Assembly (NCBI GenBank): GCA_004375895.1
Contig: SOJW01000070.1
Location: 1-50,685, forward strand
Direction: 5' to 3'
Source of the DNA: Candidatus Stahliibacteriota bacterium
GTDB taxonomy: Bacteria; Hydrothermota; Tepidihabitantia; B3-TA06
DNA: 50,685 nt
Below the pieces are notes generated by a model that was not told the origin of the DNA, did no database searches, and saw only the letters and a program-made list of their open reading frames with translations. The position numbers and the translations under genes are program-made. This document shows, in pieces, positions 1 to 8,219 of the stretch; the stretch's first letter is position 1; each line of letters starts with the position of its first letter.

Positions 1-643
1 GCCTGCGCCCCCTGTCATTCTCGATCCAGGTGAATACCGGTGCTCCGCTTGATCCCAGATCAAGCAACCGCTCCAGTCGGATGAGGGAGTCGGCATAATC
101 AAGTTGGGCGATGTGGCTGAACGAAACCGCAGGACAGAAAGCCGGAGGCCACTCTATTCCCAGGGGATAGGCGGCAGAGACTGTAAGCATACCAGGCCAA
201 AGTATCCCGCGGTCAATTACAAAGTCGTTCAGCGCAACGGTATGTGGAGGCGAGAACAGTCCATCGACATCCGCTCCAAGAACTGCAACGTCATAACCCC
301 GATCGCGCGAAAGCACCCTGACCTCAAAGGGCCGCCCCTCTTTGAAACCAATGAGACGCGTGCGCTTGCCAATCACGTGGAAGTTGGTCACAAGATAGAC
401 CTTCTCATTCCTTCCAAAGCTAACGAAGAACCCGCTGCCCAGAAACTCGCCTGAGGTATCCGCCAGCGCGACCACTCGCCCGGTAAGATACGCGGCCTGC
501 TCGCGGGGGAGATGGAGTTTTAAGGGATTGAAACGCCGGCCCGTAAGGAGGAGAGGAATAATCATCAAAATGACTAAATGGATTATTAGATTACTCCCCG
601 CGGGGACGTGAGGCAACGACGTGGGATGCAAATTACGAGTCAT
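1..643 (-). CDS. Trypsin-like serine protease, membrane-anchored (C-terminus off the window)
   Basis: The reverse strand reads 214 codons from an ATG at 643-641, with an SD (GGAGG, 656-652) seven to nine bases upstream, and runs off the left edge. A hydrophobic stretch at residues 18-34 should be a signal anchor. The chymotrypsin-fold triad is visible: His89 in TNFHVIG, Asp118 in YDVAVLG and Ser199 in LGSSGAPVF. This matches trypsin-like (HtrA/S1C-type) peptidases, and it probably acts in the periplasm. Whether a PDZ domain follows cannot be seen. The gene is divergent from the secreted-protein gene at 747. The triad makes the fold call fairly safe; the substrate is unknown. Confidence 0.75.
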   Translation of the reverse strand, partial: MTRNLHPTSLPHVPAGSNLIIHLVILMIIPLLLTGRRFNPLKLHLPREQAAYLTGRVVALADTSGEFLGSGFFVSFGRNEKVYLVTNFHVIGKRTRLIGFKEGRPFEVRVLSRDRGYDVAVLGADVDGLFSPPHTVALNDFVIDRGILWPGMLTVSAAYPLGIEWPPAFCPAVSFSHIAQLDYADSLIRLERLLDLGSSGAPVFTWIENDRGRR

Positions 644-713
644 CTGATTATCCTCCAGTTACTCCTTGATCCATCCTTAAAGGATAGAGACACCGGAGGG
701 GGTTGTCAAGCTC

Positions 714-741
714 TTGACTTGTTCTACGGAACGAATATCAT
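714..741 (+). promoter_or_regulatory. Predicted sigma-70-type promoter, leaderless spacing
   Basis: TTGACT (714-719), a 16-base spacer and TATCAT (736-741) lie only five bases upstream of the ATG at 747. Transcription would start at about the start codon, predicting a leaderless mRNA. The same geometry occurs upstream of 4809 and 19927. Confidence 0.55.
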
Positions 742-746
742 GGAGC

Positions 747-1322
747 ATGAAACGATTCCTGGCCATCTTAATGGCAGGAGGGCTAGCGGCGGCACTAGCC
801 GCACAAACAGAAGATCCGCGCGAAGTCGCAGGCGGAATAATCTTCGGTGCTGGATTCGCCTTCGTTATTGGTGCCCCTGAAAACTGGATATTTGACTCCA
901 AATCCGCCCTCTCCATAGGTGCAAGAGCAGTAATGTACCCCGTTGGAACCGACCTCAATCATACCCAGGTAATCATCCATGCCAACGCCTTGCCATTGAA
1001 TGAATTAACCCTTCAAGGGTGGATCGAGCAGGATATAGCCAACCTGGGGGAAGAGTTTCCGGGAATAGTCGTCAAGGAACACCCAGGCTTGATGACTACT
1101 GATACCCTGACCGCCATCGTGCGGGAGTTTGAACCTGCAGAGAGCCGCTACGGTCTATACGAGCGTATCGCCTACATCGATATCGGGGAAAACGTTGCCA
1201 TAATATCGCTGTCAGCTCAGAATAAAGAAGCCTACGAGGAATCAATAGAAGCGTTCAACTACGTCGTAACCGAATTCAGAAAGGGCGACAAGCAAATCCT
1301 ACTCAAGGAACGGCCCAACTAA
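747..1322 (+). CDS. Secreted protein, possibly PsbP/DUF1795-like
   Basis: This 191-residue protein begins with a typical signal peptide (MKRFLAILMAGGLAAALA). The ATG at 747 was chosen because upstream in-frame codons would put polar residues before the signal peptide and because a promoter ends five bases before it. The mature part has a short mixed alpha/beta layout: a GFAFVIGAPENW segment near the N-terminus, then a central helix and strands, then a final helix (EESIEAFNYVV). That order resembles the small PsbP/DUF1795 fold, but this is only a resemblance. No catalytic motif is seen. It stands alone between the divergent protease and convergent membrane-protein genes. Confidence 0.6.
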   Translation: MKRFLAILMAGGLAAALAAQTEDPREVAGGIIFGAGFAFVIGAPENWIFDSKSALSIGARAVMYPVGTDLNHTQVIIHANALPLNELTLQGWIEQDIANLGEEFPGIVVKEHPGLMTTDTLTAIVREFEPAESRYGLYERIAYIDIGENVAIISLSAQNKEAYEESIEAFNYVVTEFRKGDKQILLKERPN

Positions 1323-1408
1323 AGATTCTATCTGCCTTCTAGTGGGAATCATCCCTCGTCTCCCTGAAGATAACGTAAGGACTAAAAAGTTCCCATGGAG
1401 ATTACCTT

Positions 1409-2011
1409 CTATCGTAAGAAGATCAGGAACATAACCGCAAATACCGCTAACCCGAGTATTGCCGAGCCTGCGGCACGCAACCAGTTCGCTTCATAGACCT
1501 TGCGTGTGGCGATAAAGATCAATACCGCCATCCACAACACCCCTATCGCCAGACGGATCATCTCTGCCCAAACAGGCCATGGCGGAAAACCCGACGGGCC
1601 AAGGATAGGCGCAACAAACGTCTCAGGTATCCAGGTAAAGAAAAACCAGGGTATAGCCAACGCGAGTCCAAGCGGGCCGAGGATATCGGCCAGCCTGCGT
1701 TTCCTTGAGAAGATGTAATTCCACAGGTGGATCACCCCCCCTGTCAAAAACCACGTGAGCACAGCCCAGGGCGCGGTGAAGAACGTCTGCCAGAGGTAGT
1801 ATGAGTCGCGAGGGATAGGCAGGATCGTTTCAAATGCGGGTTTGAAACCAGCGAGCCACAGAAGGATCGCAGTAATGGCATAAAGCAGCCCGAAGATCGC
1901 AACCGTCCAGAAGCCGATCCAGACGTTGCGCTCCTCGTAAAGTTGATCTTCTGCAGCCTTCCCAGGTCTCACAATCCAGCGCCACGCATAGGAAAAAACC
2001 TTTCCAAGCAT
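1409..2011 (-). CDS. Polytopic membrane protein, possibly Yip1-like
   Basis: The 200-residue protein has about five hydrophobic segments separated by short loops, with an N-terminal amphipathic stretch (FSYAWRWIVRPGKAAEDQL). The ATG at 2011 was chosen over an in-frame GTG four codons upstream because GGAGG sits five bases before it. A soluble N-terminus followed by five membrane helices is what Yip1-domain proteins show, but no diagnostic motif was identified. It lies downstream of, and on the same strand as, the MBL-fold gene ending at 2073, 61 bases away, so the two may be co-transcribed. Confidence 0.65.
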   Translation of the reverse strand: MLGKVFSYAWRWIVRPGKAAEDQLYEERNVWIGFWTVAIFGLLYAITAILLWLAGFKPAFETILPIPRDSYYLWQTFFTAPWAVLTWFLTGGVIHLWNYIFSRKRRLADILGPLGLALAIPWFFFTWIPETFVAPILGPSGFPPWPVWAEMIRLAIGVLWMAVLIFIATRKVYEANWLRAAGSAILGLAVFAVMFLIFLR

Positions 2012-2072
2012 CAATTCCTCCACGGGGAGTCTAATCGCATTAACTCCTCAGTCAAGCGAGTAAGCCTTTGAG

Positions 2073-2816
2073 TTACTGACCACCGACTTCAACTGGAGGC
2101 AGGCCTCCGACTCGATGGATGATAAACGCCTTCTTTGCCAACGCAGCAAATCGCTGGGCGCTGTCAAAAGAGAGATGCACACGTTTCTCCATCTCGCCAC
2201 CCGGCTCCTTCAGAGTCGCCTCGATTATCAAAAGATCAGCATCTTTAATGTGAGGTTCAAGCTTTGAGTCCAGCCCGCAGTCACCGGTAAAGACAACCCG
2301 CTGTCCATGATGTTGAAGCACGTATCCAAGGGCAGGTAGCTGCTTACCGATCCCACCCTGTTTGGTGCTGCCGCAGTGCACGACCTCAAAGGAGGCTGTG
2401 TTGATTTCACCCAAGTTGATCCGCTCTCCACCCCTAACCTCCCGTCGTTCGATTTCGAAAGGAATGCTGTCCCCATAGGCGGTCGTAAACGCGTCAATAA
2501 TAAGCTTATCTTCTCTCGCTTTATGCGGGGTAAGTATGATAAGTGGTGTGTTACGCCCTATCATTCGCATGTAGCCAAGAATGGAATGCAAACCGCCCAC
2601 ATGATCGAAGTGCCCGTGAGAAAGGTATATCCCCTTGATAAGTTTAAGATCCACTTCGCGTTTAAGGAGATCACGCAGGGTGCCGTCGCCGCAGTCGAGG
2701 AGGAGAGAGCCCCCAAGTTCAAGGGAGACGAGTATGGATGTAGCAACCCCTGTTTGGGAGTAAAGCACCTCCACACTCCATCCTTCAGCTTGCCAACATA
2801 GATTCTCTTGCACCAT
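2073..2816 (-). CDS. Metallo-beta-lactamase-fold hydrolase (RNase Z-like)
   Basis: The 247-residue protein carries the complete two-metal MBL signature: H67-G-H69-F-D71-H72, His147, Asp179 in VFTGDCG and His234 near the C-terminus, with His214 in an HLSF motif like that of RNase Z relatives. The upstream strand DCGDGT (41-46) is also typical. No flexible exosite arm of true RNase Z is obvious, so phosphodiesterase or other hydrolase activity is equally likely. The start at 2816 has an SD (GAGGAGG) six bases upstream; an in-frame ATG 42 bases earlier lacks one. The neighbour at 2867 lies just upstream on the same strand. Confidence 0.82.
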   Translation of the reverse strand: MVQENLCWQAEGWSVEVLYSQTGVATSILVSLELGGSLLLDCGDGTLRDLLKREVDLKLIKGIYLSHGHFDHVGGLHSILGYMRMIGRNTPLIILTPHKAREDKLIIDAFTTAYGDSIPFEIERREVRGGERINLGEINTASFEVVHCGSTKQGGIGKQLPALGYVLQHHGQRVVFTGDCGLDSKLEPHIKDADLLIIEATLKEPGGEMEKRVHLSFDSAQRFAALAKKAFIIHRVGGLPPVEVGGQ

Positions 2817-2866
2817 CGCTTGCCTCCTCATTGACGAACGTATCATAAGATGCCTCACCCTGAGGG

Positions 2867-3262
2867 CTATCCGTCATCCCTTTTTTCTCTCTGCGAGTTC
2901 GGTAAGACAACCGCGCGATAGATGAACGTGGCTCCTAAAGAAACCAGTAACACACCCACAGGCCAGGCCACATCAGGGATAAGATTGAAGGTGGCGAGCG
3001 GCAGACCGATAGCGAAGAGGGTGAAGAACACCGCGACCCCGAAGCGCATCACCCATCGTTTTGAGCTTCCCTCGCGGGCAAACTGGATGTTTTGCCTGAT
3101 GGTGCGGACGAGAAGCCAGACACCAAAAGCCTCGGAGAGCACCGCTGGAACCAGACACCATGCAGGGATCCAACCCTGCCACTGGGACAGCGCGGCAACA
3201 CCGACAAGCACCAGCAGCCCGCCTAGTATGCTCCACAGTATGATCCTTCGTCGCCTGCGCAT
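2867..3262 (-). CDS. Small four-helix membrane protein of unknown function
   Basis: This 131-residue protein opens with a strongly basic stretch (MRRRRRI) followed by four predicted transmembrane helices and a basic C-terminal tail, so the N- and C-termini are probably cytoplasmic. The ATG at 3262 is preceded by AGGGG nine bases upstream; an in-frame TTG three codons earlier is possible. The gene ends about 50 bases before the MBL-fold gene start and may form an operon with it. No family was recognised. Confidence 0.6.
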   Translation of the reverse strand: MRRRRRIILWSILGGLLVLVGVAALSQWQGWIPAWCLVPAVLSEAFGVWLLVRTIRQNIQFAREGSSKRWVMRFGVAVFFTLFAIGLPLATFNLIPDVAWPVGVLLVSLGATFIYRAVVLPNSQREKRDDG

Positions 3263-3341
3263 CAGACGCAACCCCTGACCCAGTGTTGCCTCATCGCATC
3301 CATCCTAGCCAGAGATACCGAAAAGTCAAGTTTTCGCACCC

Positions 3342-3369
3342 TTGACATACGATGGATTTCTGCTATTGT
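3342..3369 (+). promoter_or_regulatory. Predicted promoter upstream of the DGGYI-repeat protein
   Basis: TTGACA (3342-3347), a 16-base spacer and TATTGT (3364-3369) precede the secreted repeat protein by about 60 bases. Confidence 0.5.
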
Positions 3370-3430
3370 AATTTGAACTAAAAGGGAAACCCTCAATGAA
3401 GAGATTATCTCTAAGTAAGTGAGGTGGAAA

Positions 3431-4753
3431 GTGAGACGTATGGTCTTTGTTTTTGCTGTGGCATTGACTCCGGCGTTAGCTACTGCAGGTTGGATACGCA
3501 CCTATGGAGGCGTGGGGGCAGGGCACTGTGTTCGGCAGACGAGTGATGGTGGCTACATAGTTAGTGGATGGATCGGAGAGAATCTTGACACATCGGCCCT
3601 GTGTTTGATGAAAACCGATACCTTAGGCGACACCCTATGGGTAGGCCGCTACTATTTTTCCAAAGGAGGTGTGGGGCATTGTGTCCAACAAACAACGGAT
3701 GGTGGTTATATTCTGGTAAGCAGCACGTATGCTTATGATGGAGCGGGAGACCTGTTGTTAATAAAGACTGATGAAGAGGGTGATACGGTATGGACTAAGG
3801 TGTACGGTTCATGGTGGGAGGATGTAGGGCGCTGGGTTGAGCAGACCACTGACGGTGGGTATATCCTAACCGGCGTGATTCAACCTACAGGGAGCGGAAA
3901 ACACATGTGGCTACTCCGAACAGATAAGGATGGGGATACTATATGGACACGTAATTATAAACCACTTGGAGATAGGAATTGGTTCGGGAACTGCGTTCAA
4001 CCCACTTTGGACGGTGGATATATTGTAAGCGGAAGCGCCGTGCTGATGAAGACTGACTCCCAAGGGGACAGTATATGGACAAGTCCTTACGGCTCGGCCG
4101 GTGTGCGCCAGACCAGTGATGGTGGCTACATCATGGCAACGAGTCATTATAAAGACGTTTGGATAATCAAGACAAATCCAGAGGGAGATACGGTTTGGAC
4201 GAGAACTTATGGGGGGGATGACGAAGAGTACAGCTATGATGTTCAGCAGACCACAGACGGCGGGTATATAATAGTTGGGGAGACGCACTCCTTTGCCACA
4301 GGGAGAGGTTCAAACGTTTGGCTTCTTAAGACAGACGCCAACGGCGATACCCTATGGACTCGTGTTCTGGAACCTGGGATAGGCCGTTCGGTCCAGCAAA
4401 CCACTGACGGCGGGTACATAATAAGCGGGAGCTTTGGAGGGGGATTCCTCGGATTAATCAAGACCGATTCGTTGGGCTACGTTGGCGTTGAGGAGCCGCC
4501 GTCCACTCCTACTCTCTCGAATTGGGAGGTGGTGAGTGCCATCGGTCATGAGGTAGTTCTACGGTATCACGACAAACCAGGCGGTTTTCATGCAAAAATC
4601 TACGATATTTCGGGCAAAAAAGTTGCCGAGTGCCACTCAAACCTGACGAGCGGAACACTGGAATGGGGCGAAGGAATCTCGCCAGGCGTCTATTTTATCA
4701 GGGAGGAGTCCGAAACGTCACCATCTGTCCAAAAGGTGATTCTGATCGAGTAA
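3431..4753 (+). CDS. Secreted DGGYI-repeat protein with type-A-like C-terminal sorting domain
   Basis: After a signal peptide (cleavage near TPALATAG), this 440-residue protein consists of seven repeats of about 45-50 residues. Each carries a QTxDGGYI motif followed by LxKTDxxGDTxWT. The periodicity suggests a beta-propeller-like or solenoid extracellular domain. The last 75 residues (from about KIYDISGKKV to GVYFIREE) match the shape of type-A/FlgD-like C-terminal sorting domains seen in T9SS-bearing and related bacteria. A GTG at 3431 was chosen because GAGGTGG precedes it; the ATG at 3440 is also possible. The gene is transcribed alone from its own promoter. Function unknown; probably surface-displayed. 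Confidence 0.75.
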   Translation: MRRMVFVFAVALTPALATAGWIRTYGGVGAGHCVRQTSDGGYIVSGWIGENLDTSALCLMKTDTLGDTLWVGRYYFSKGGVGHCVQQTTDGGYILVSSTYAYDGAGDLLLIKTDEEGDTVWTKVYGSWWEDVGRWVEQTTDGGYILTGVIQPTGSGKHMWLLRTDKDGDTIWTRNYKPLGDRNWFGNCVQPTLDGGYIVSGSAVLMKTDSQGDSIWTSPYGSAGVRQTSDGGYIMATSHYKDVWIIKTNPEGDTVWTRTYGGDDEEYSYDVQQTTDGGYIIVGETHSFATGRGSNVWLLKTDANGDTLWTRVLEPGIGRSVQQTTDGGYIISGSFGGGFLGLIKTDSLGYVGVEEPPSTPTLSNWEVVSAIGHEVVLRYHDKPGGFHAKIYDISGKKVAECHSNLTSGTLEWGEGISPGVYFIREESETSPSVQKVILIE

Positions 4754-4774
4754 TTCCTGCCCGTCAGTTTTAAC

Positions 4775-4803
4775 TTGACGCTTCATATAAGCCGACCTAT
4801 AAT
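4775..4803 (+). promoter_or_regulatory. Strong predicted promoter, leaderless spacing
   Basis: TTGACG (4775-4780), a 17-base spacer and a perfect TATAAT (4798-4803) are followed after five bases by a GTG start at 4809. No SD can fit, so the mRNA is predicted to be leaderless. Confidence 0.65.
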
Positions 4804-4808
4804 CTCTT

Positions 4809-5027
4809 GTGATTAAGATAGAGTGGTACGAAGGGGGCAGGGCCGAAGAGAGGCCGCAGAGGATCATAATAGACCAGGAGTGGTTTGACGTTGATGAGGT
4901 CATTGAGCGGGCGGTAGTGTTCGACACAGGTTCGCAGGGATACCACCGGCTTCTGCGGGTGCGCTGCGGGGAGCGAATCTTTCGTCTCACCAATCAGTGG
5001 AACGAGTGGAGTTGTAAGGAAGAGTAG
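4809..5027 (+). CDS. Small conserved-looking cytosolic protein, unknown family
   Basis: This acidic 72-residue protein alternates short strands (IKIEWYEGG, RAVVFD, RIFRL) and looks like a small beta-barrel domain with no signal peptide and no membrane segment. It starts at a GTG five bases after a perfect -10 box. The next gene begins on the base after its stop codon, so it is the leader cistron of the unit 4809-9733 with DUF4175 and TPR genes. It resembles small SH3-like DUF proteins in size only; no family was recognised. Confidence 0.6.
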   Translation: MIKIEWYEGGRAEERPQRIIIDQEWFDVDEVIERAVVFDTGSQGYHRLLRVRCGERIFRLTNQWNEWSCKEE

Positions 5028-8000
5028 ATGAAGATAGGTAAAGAGCTCTATTCGCGGCTAAGGAAACATCGCGCAAGCCAGGATAGTCTGACCATCATAG
5101 CCCTAATTCTGTTGACCGCCGCTGTGATCATCCTGGCCAGCCTTGCTGCATTTCTTGCCTTCTCCCCATGGTTTTATCTGCTGTTACTTCTGCCTTTCGG
5201 TCTGGGGGTATTCTACCTGTTGCGCCGTCCCAATCTTTACGTTCTTGCACGATCTGTGGAGCAACACGAACCCAAATGGGGGGATCGCCTCTCCACCGCT
5301 GTGGATCTTTCAGCCAAGCGGAACCCCAAAGAGGTTTACTCGCAAGAACTTGTCACCGGCTACGTGGAAGGAATAGAGAAGCGGCTGGATACCTCCTCCT
5401 TCTCACTTGCCGCAAGACGGAAGATGCTTGTTGGATCTCTTGGAATCCTGGGAACAGCAGCCATCGTCACCCTACTTATCGTTCTCCTACTTCCAGCAAG
5501 ACTGAGGTTTGGATTCAACGCAATCTTTGCTCCACATAACCTTGATCTTCATATCGAGGCTCTGACAGCCGATACATTAGTTAATCCGGGTGATCGAATT
5601 GAGGTAAGGGCACAGATTCACGCTCCGGTTAATCTGTGCTACGTAGAGTTGATAATTGAAAAGGAAGGGGAGAGGGAAAGTAGAAAGGTAAACCTCAAAG
5701 AGGGCTTGGTCAGCCAACGTGTCAAGGTAGATGCAGAGGAAAAGGTCTACTTCCAACGACTGGGCAGACGTTCTGACGAAACTTACATCGGCTTGCTGTG
5801 TCCTTTTGAGATAAGACGGGTTGAGTTTACGGTTTCCCCACCTGCATATACAGGAGAGAAGCCAAGGACCTCAAGCGGGATGCGATTTGCGGCCCTGCCT
5901 GGCAGCCGGGTAAAGATCGATGGAAACGCCTCAGCCGAGCTCTCAGAAGCTTATCTGCTTCTGGACGACTCCATTATTCCCCTTCGGGTAAATCACACGG
6001 AGTTTGAAGGATCGTTTGCATTCAGTTCTTATGAAAAACTTTCGCTTCTTGCAAAAAATCGCTTGGGGGCGGTCCTTGAGCAAAGAATAGATGCCCTGCC
6101 TCGATCTGACGAGACGCCTCTGGTCGAGGTGTTCCTGCCTGGCAGGGACACGGAAATCAACCGATTTATGAGGCTAACCCTGGGGGTTCATGCAATTGAT
6201 GACTACGGTCTGGGTAGTATCCATCTTGTGACTGAAGGGGCCGGTGGACTAAAACGCCGAATCGGCAGTGCTGAGGGGCAATCGGAGGATAGCGTCTTCT
6301 ATCTGTGGGATTTAAGCGAACTCGATCTCCTCCCAGGAGAAGAAATCACCTACTATGTGGAGGCGGCGGATAACGACGTAGTCTCTGGCCCTAAATGGGG
6401 ACGAAGCAAGGCATATCGGCTGCGCTTCCCTGATATCTCGGAGATCTTCTCCGAGGTGACCGAGTACGGGGAACAAACCGCTGGAGGACTGACTGAGCTT
6501 AGCGAGCAACAGGAGAATCTTTATCGAGAGTTATCCCGTATCGAGGATAAGCTCCGCGCCGAGCAGGCCCTTTCTCCTGAGGAGCAGGAACGCCTGCGAG
6601 AGCTCATCAAACAGCAAGAGAGGTTGCTTTCATCAGTTGACAGCCTTGCCCAAGAGACAAAAGAACTCCTACAGCGCTTAGAGGAGGGGATGGTAAGCGA
6701 TCCAGAGACTATCCAAAAACTCTCGGAGCTCAGCGAGATGCTTGCCCAGCTGATGCCGCCTGAGCTTCAACAAAAGCTCGCAGATCTTGCGAGAGCGCTG
6801 GCTGAAAACCCGCAGCGTCTTGCCGAAGCAATGCACAGGACTACTGAGTTGGGCACGGATCTCCAGGTCCAGCTTGAGCAAGCCCTTGGAGTGCTCGAAC
6901 GCTTCCTCGAGGAGCAGAGATTGGCAGAACTCGCGGAAAAGGCCGAAGCTCTCGCTCGGATGCAAGAGAACCTTATACGAGAAGCAGAAAAACTCTCCAA
7001 CGAAGAAGCAGCTGCAAGACAGCAACAAATCGAGAAGGGACTGGAAGAGCTTGCCAGGGAGGCCGCAGAACTTGCTAACGAGCTTGAAGATTCTGATATA
7101 TCACCCGAGCTCAGGGAGATCGCGGCACAGATGGCCGCCGAAAACACCGAACTCAGTAAAAACGTCGAAAAAAGCCTTAACCAGGGCAAAATGAACCGCT
7201 CCGACGCTCGCAAACTTGCACACAATCTCAGACAAGCCGGGAAGCAATTGAACATGATGCTTGCCAATCTGCAGAAAAGAAGGAATCAGGCGTTAGAGAT
7301 GGAGATGGCAAAACTTGCCCGCGAACTTCTACTTTTAAGCGAAGAGCAGGAGGACCTCCTGGGAAGGGTAGGGACAGAGGACAATCTGGAACTCGCTGCA
7401 CACGCCACCGAGCTTGAACGTGCGCTCGAACGCAAGAAGGAAGATGTATTCAAACTCGCAAGTCAAAGTTTCAAGCTGCCGCGTGAGGCCATGCACAGCC
7501 TCGCCTCCGCCTCACGAAGCGCTGCTGAGTTCAAGCAGTCACTTATAGAAGGCCGCAGTGGAACGGCCAGCCAGCAGGGAAGAACGGTTCAGCACGAGAT
7601 CGACCGCGCGGCGGCGTCTCTTCTTGAGGCATTTGCCCAGTGCAGCGGCCAGCAATGTTCATCAACCGGTATTGAACAACTCATGCAGTCGCTTTCTGCA
7701 ATGAGCTTGGCTCAGCTCTCAATCAACCAGCAGATGGGCGGACTTCTGCCTTTACCTATCTCTGCCGAAAGTATGACCGCGGCACAGCGCCAGGCACTGG
7801 GCGAGCTTCTGGCACAACAGTCTGCCCTGCGCCAGCAACTTGAGGAGATGCTGCAAGCGGCTGGCCAGGAACCCGGACTTTCGGGCATGCTCGAGGGAGT
7901 AATCGAGGAGATGAAGGCATTGGAGGAGGACATGTCGCGATACGTCGGCGAACGCGAACTTGTAGAGAGGGGAGAACACATCTTCCGCCGCCTGCTTGAC

Positions 8001-8219
8001 GCACGCAACGTTTTACGAAAGAAGAACGAAACCCGTGAGCGGGAACGAGAGATCGGGACCGTCTGGGAGCAACTTGCCTCGCCTTCCTTGCCCAAGGACG
8101 CGGGTGAAAGACGCCTGTACCTGAAGAAGGAGCTCCTGCGCTTTTTGCAATCCGATTACCCTGAGGAGTACAAACGCCTGGCGCGTGCATATCTACAGGC
8201 ACTTCTGGAGCAGGAATGA
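5028..8219 (+). CDS. DUF4175-type membrane protein with long coiled-coil region
   Basis: The 1063-residue protein has two adjacent N-terminal membrane helices (about residues 22-66), a third at about 133-156, then an extracytoplasmic beta-rich region (about 160-480) and a long Glu/Gln/Leu-rich alpha-helical coiled-coil region from about 490 to beyond 900. This layout is that of DUF4175-family proteins, which in many bacteria accompany Bat/MoxR-type genes; no Bat or MoxR gene is in this window. The start follows directly on the previous stop with an AAGGAAGAG SD. It overlaps the next gene by four bases. The role is unknown; an envelope scaffold is plausible. Confidence 0.75.
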   Translation: MKIGKELYSRLRKHRASQDSLTIIALILLTAAVIILASLAAFLAFSPWFYLLLLLPFGLGVFYLLRRPNLYVLARSVEQHEPKWGDRLSTAVDLSAKRNPKEVYSQELVTGYVEGIEKRLDTSSFSLAARRKMLVGSLGILGTAAIVTLLIVLLLPARLRFGFNAIFAPHNLDLHIEALTADTLVNPGDRIEVRAQIHAPVNLCYVELIIEKEGERESRKVNLKEGLVSQRVKVDAEEKVYFQRLGRRSDETYIGLLCPFEIRRVEFTVSPPAYTGEKPRTSSGMRFAALPGSRVKIDGNASAELSEAYLLLDDSIIPLRVNHTEFEGSFAFSSYEKLSLLAKNRLGAVLEQRIDALPRSDETPLVEVFLPGRDTEINRFMRLTLGVHAIDDYGLGSIHLVTEGAGGLKRRIGSAEGQSEDSVFYLWDLSELDLLPGEEITYYVEAADNDVVSGPKWGRSKAYRLRFPDISEIFSEVTEYGEQTAGGLTELSEQQENLYRELSRIEDKLRAEQALSPEEQERLRELIKQQERLLSSVDSLAQETKELLQRLEEGMVSDPETIQKLSELSEMLAQLMPPELQQKLADLARALAENPQRLAEAMHRTTELGTDLQVQLEQALGVLERFLEEQRLAELAEKAEALARMQENLIREAEKLSNEEAAARQQQIEKGLEELAREAAELANELEDSDISPELREIAAQMAAENTELSKNVEKSLNQGKMNRSDARKLAHNLRQAGKQLNMMLANLQKRRNQALEMEMAKLARELLLLSEEQEDLLGRVGTEDNLELAAHATELERALERKKEDVFKLASQSFKLPREAMHSLASASRSAAEFKQSLIEGRSGTASQQGRTVQHEIDRAAASLLEAFAQCSGQQCSSTGIEQLMQSLSAMSLAQLSINQQMGGLLPLPISAESMTAAQRQALGELLAQQSALRQQLEEMLQAAGQEPGLSGMLEGVIEEMKALEEDMSRYVGERELVERGEHIFRRLLDARNVLRKKNETREREREIGTVWEQLASPSLPKDAGERRLYLKKELLRFLQSDYPEEYKRLARAYLQALLEQE

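Noticed and set aside
104-454. Plus-strand open frame at the left edge
   Set aside because: The minus strand here encodes a trypsin-like protease with an intact catalytic triad; the plus frame is Arg-rich and lacks an SD.
6767-7267. Antisense Ser/Ala-rich open frame inside the DUF4175 gene
   Set aside because: It mirrors the Glu/Ala/Leu-rich coiled coil on the other strand; low-complexity shadow.
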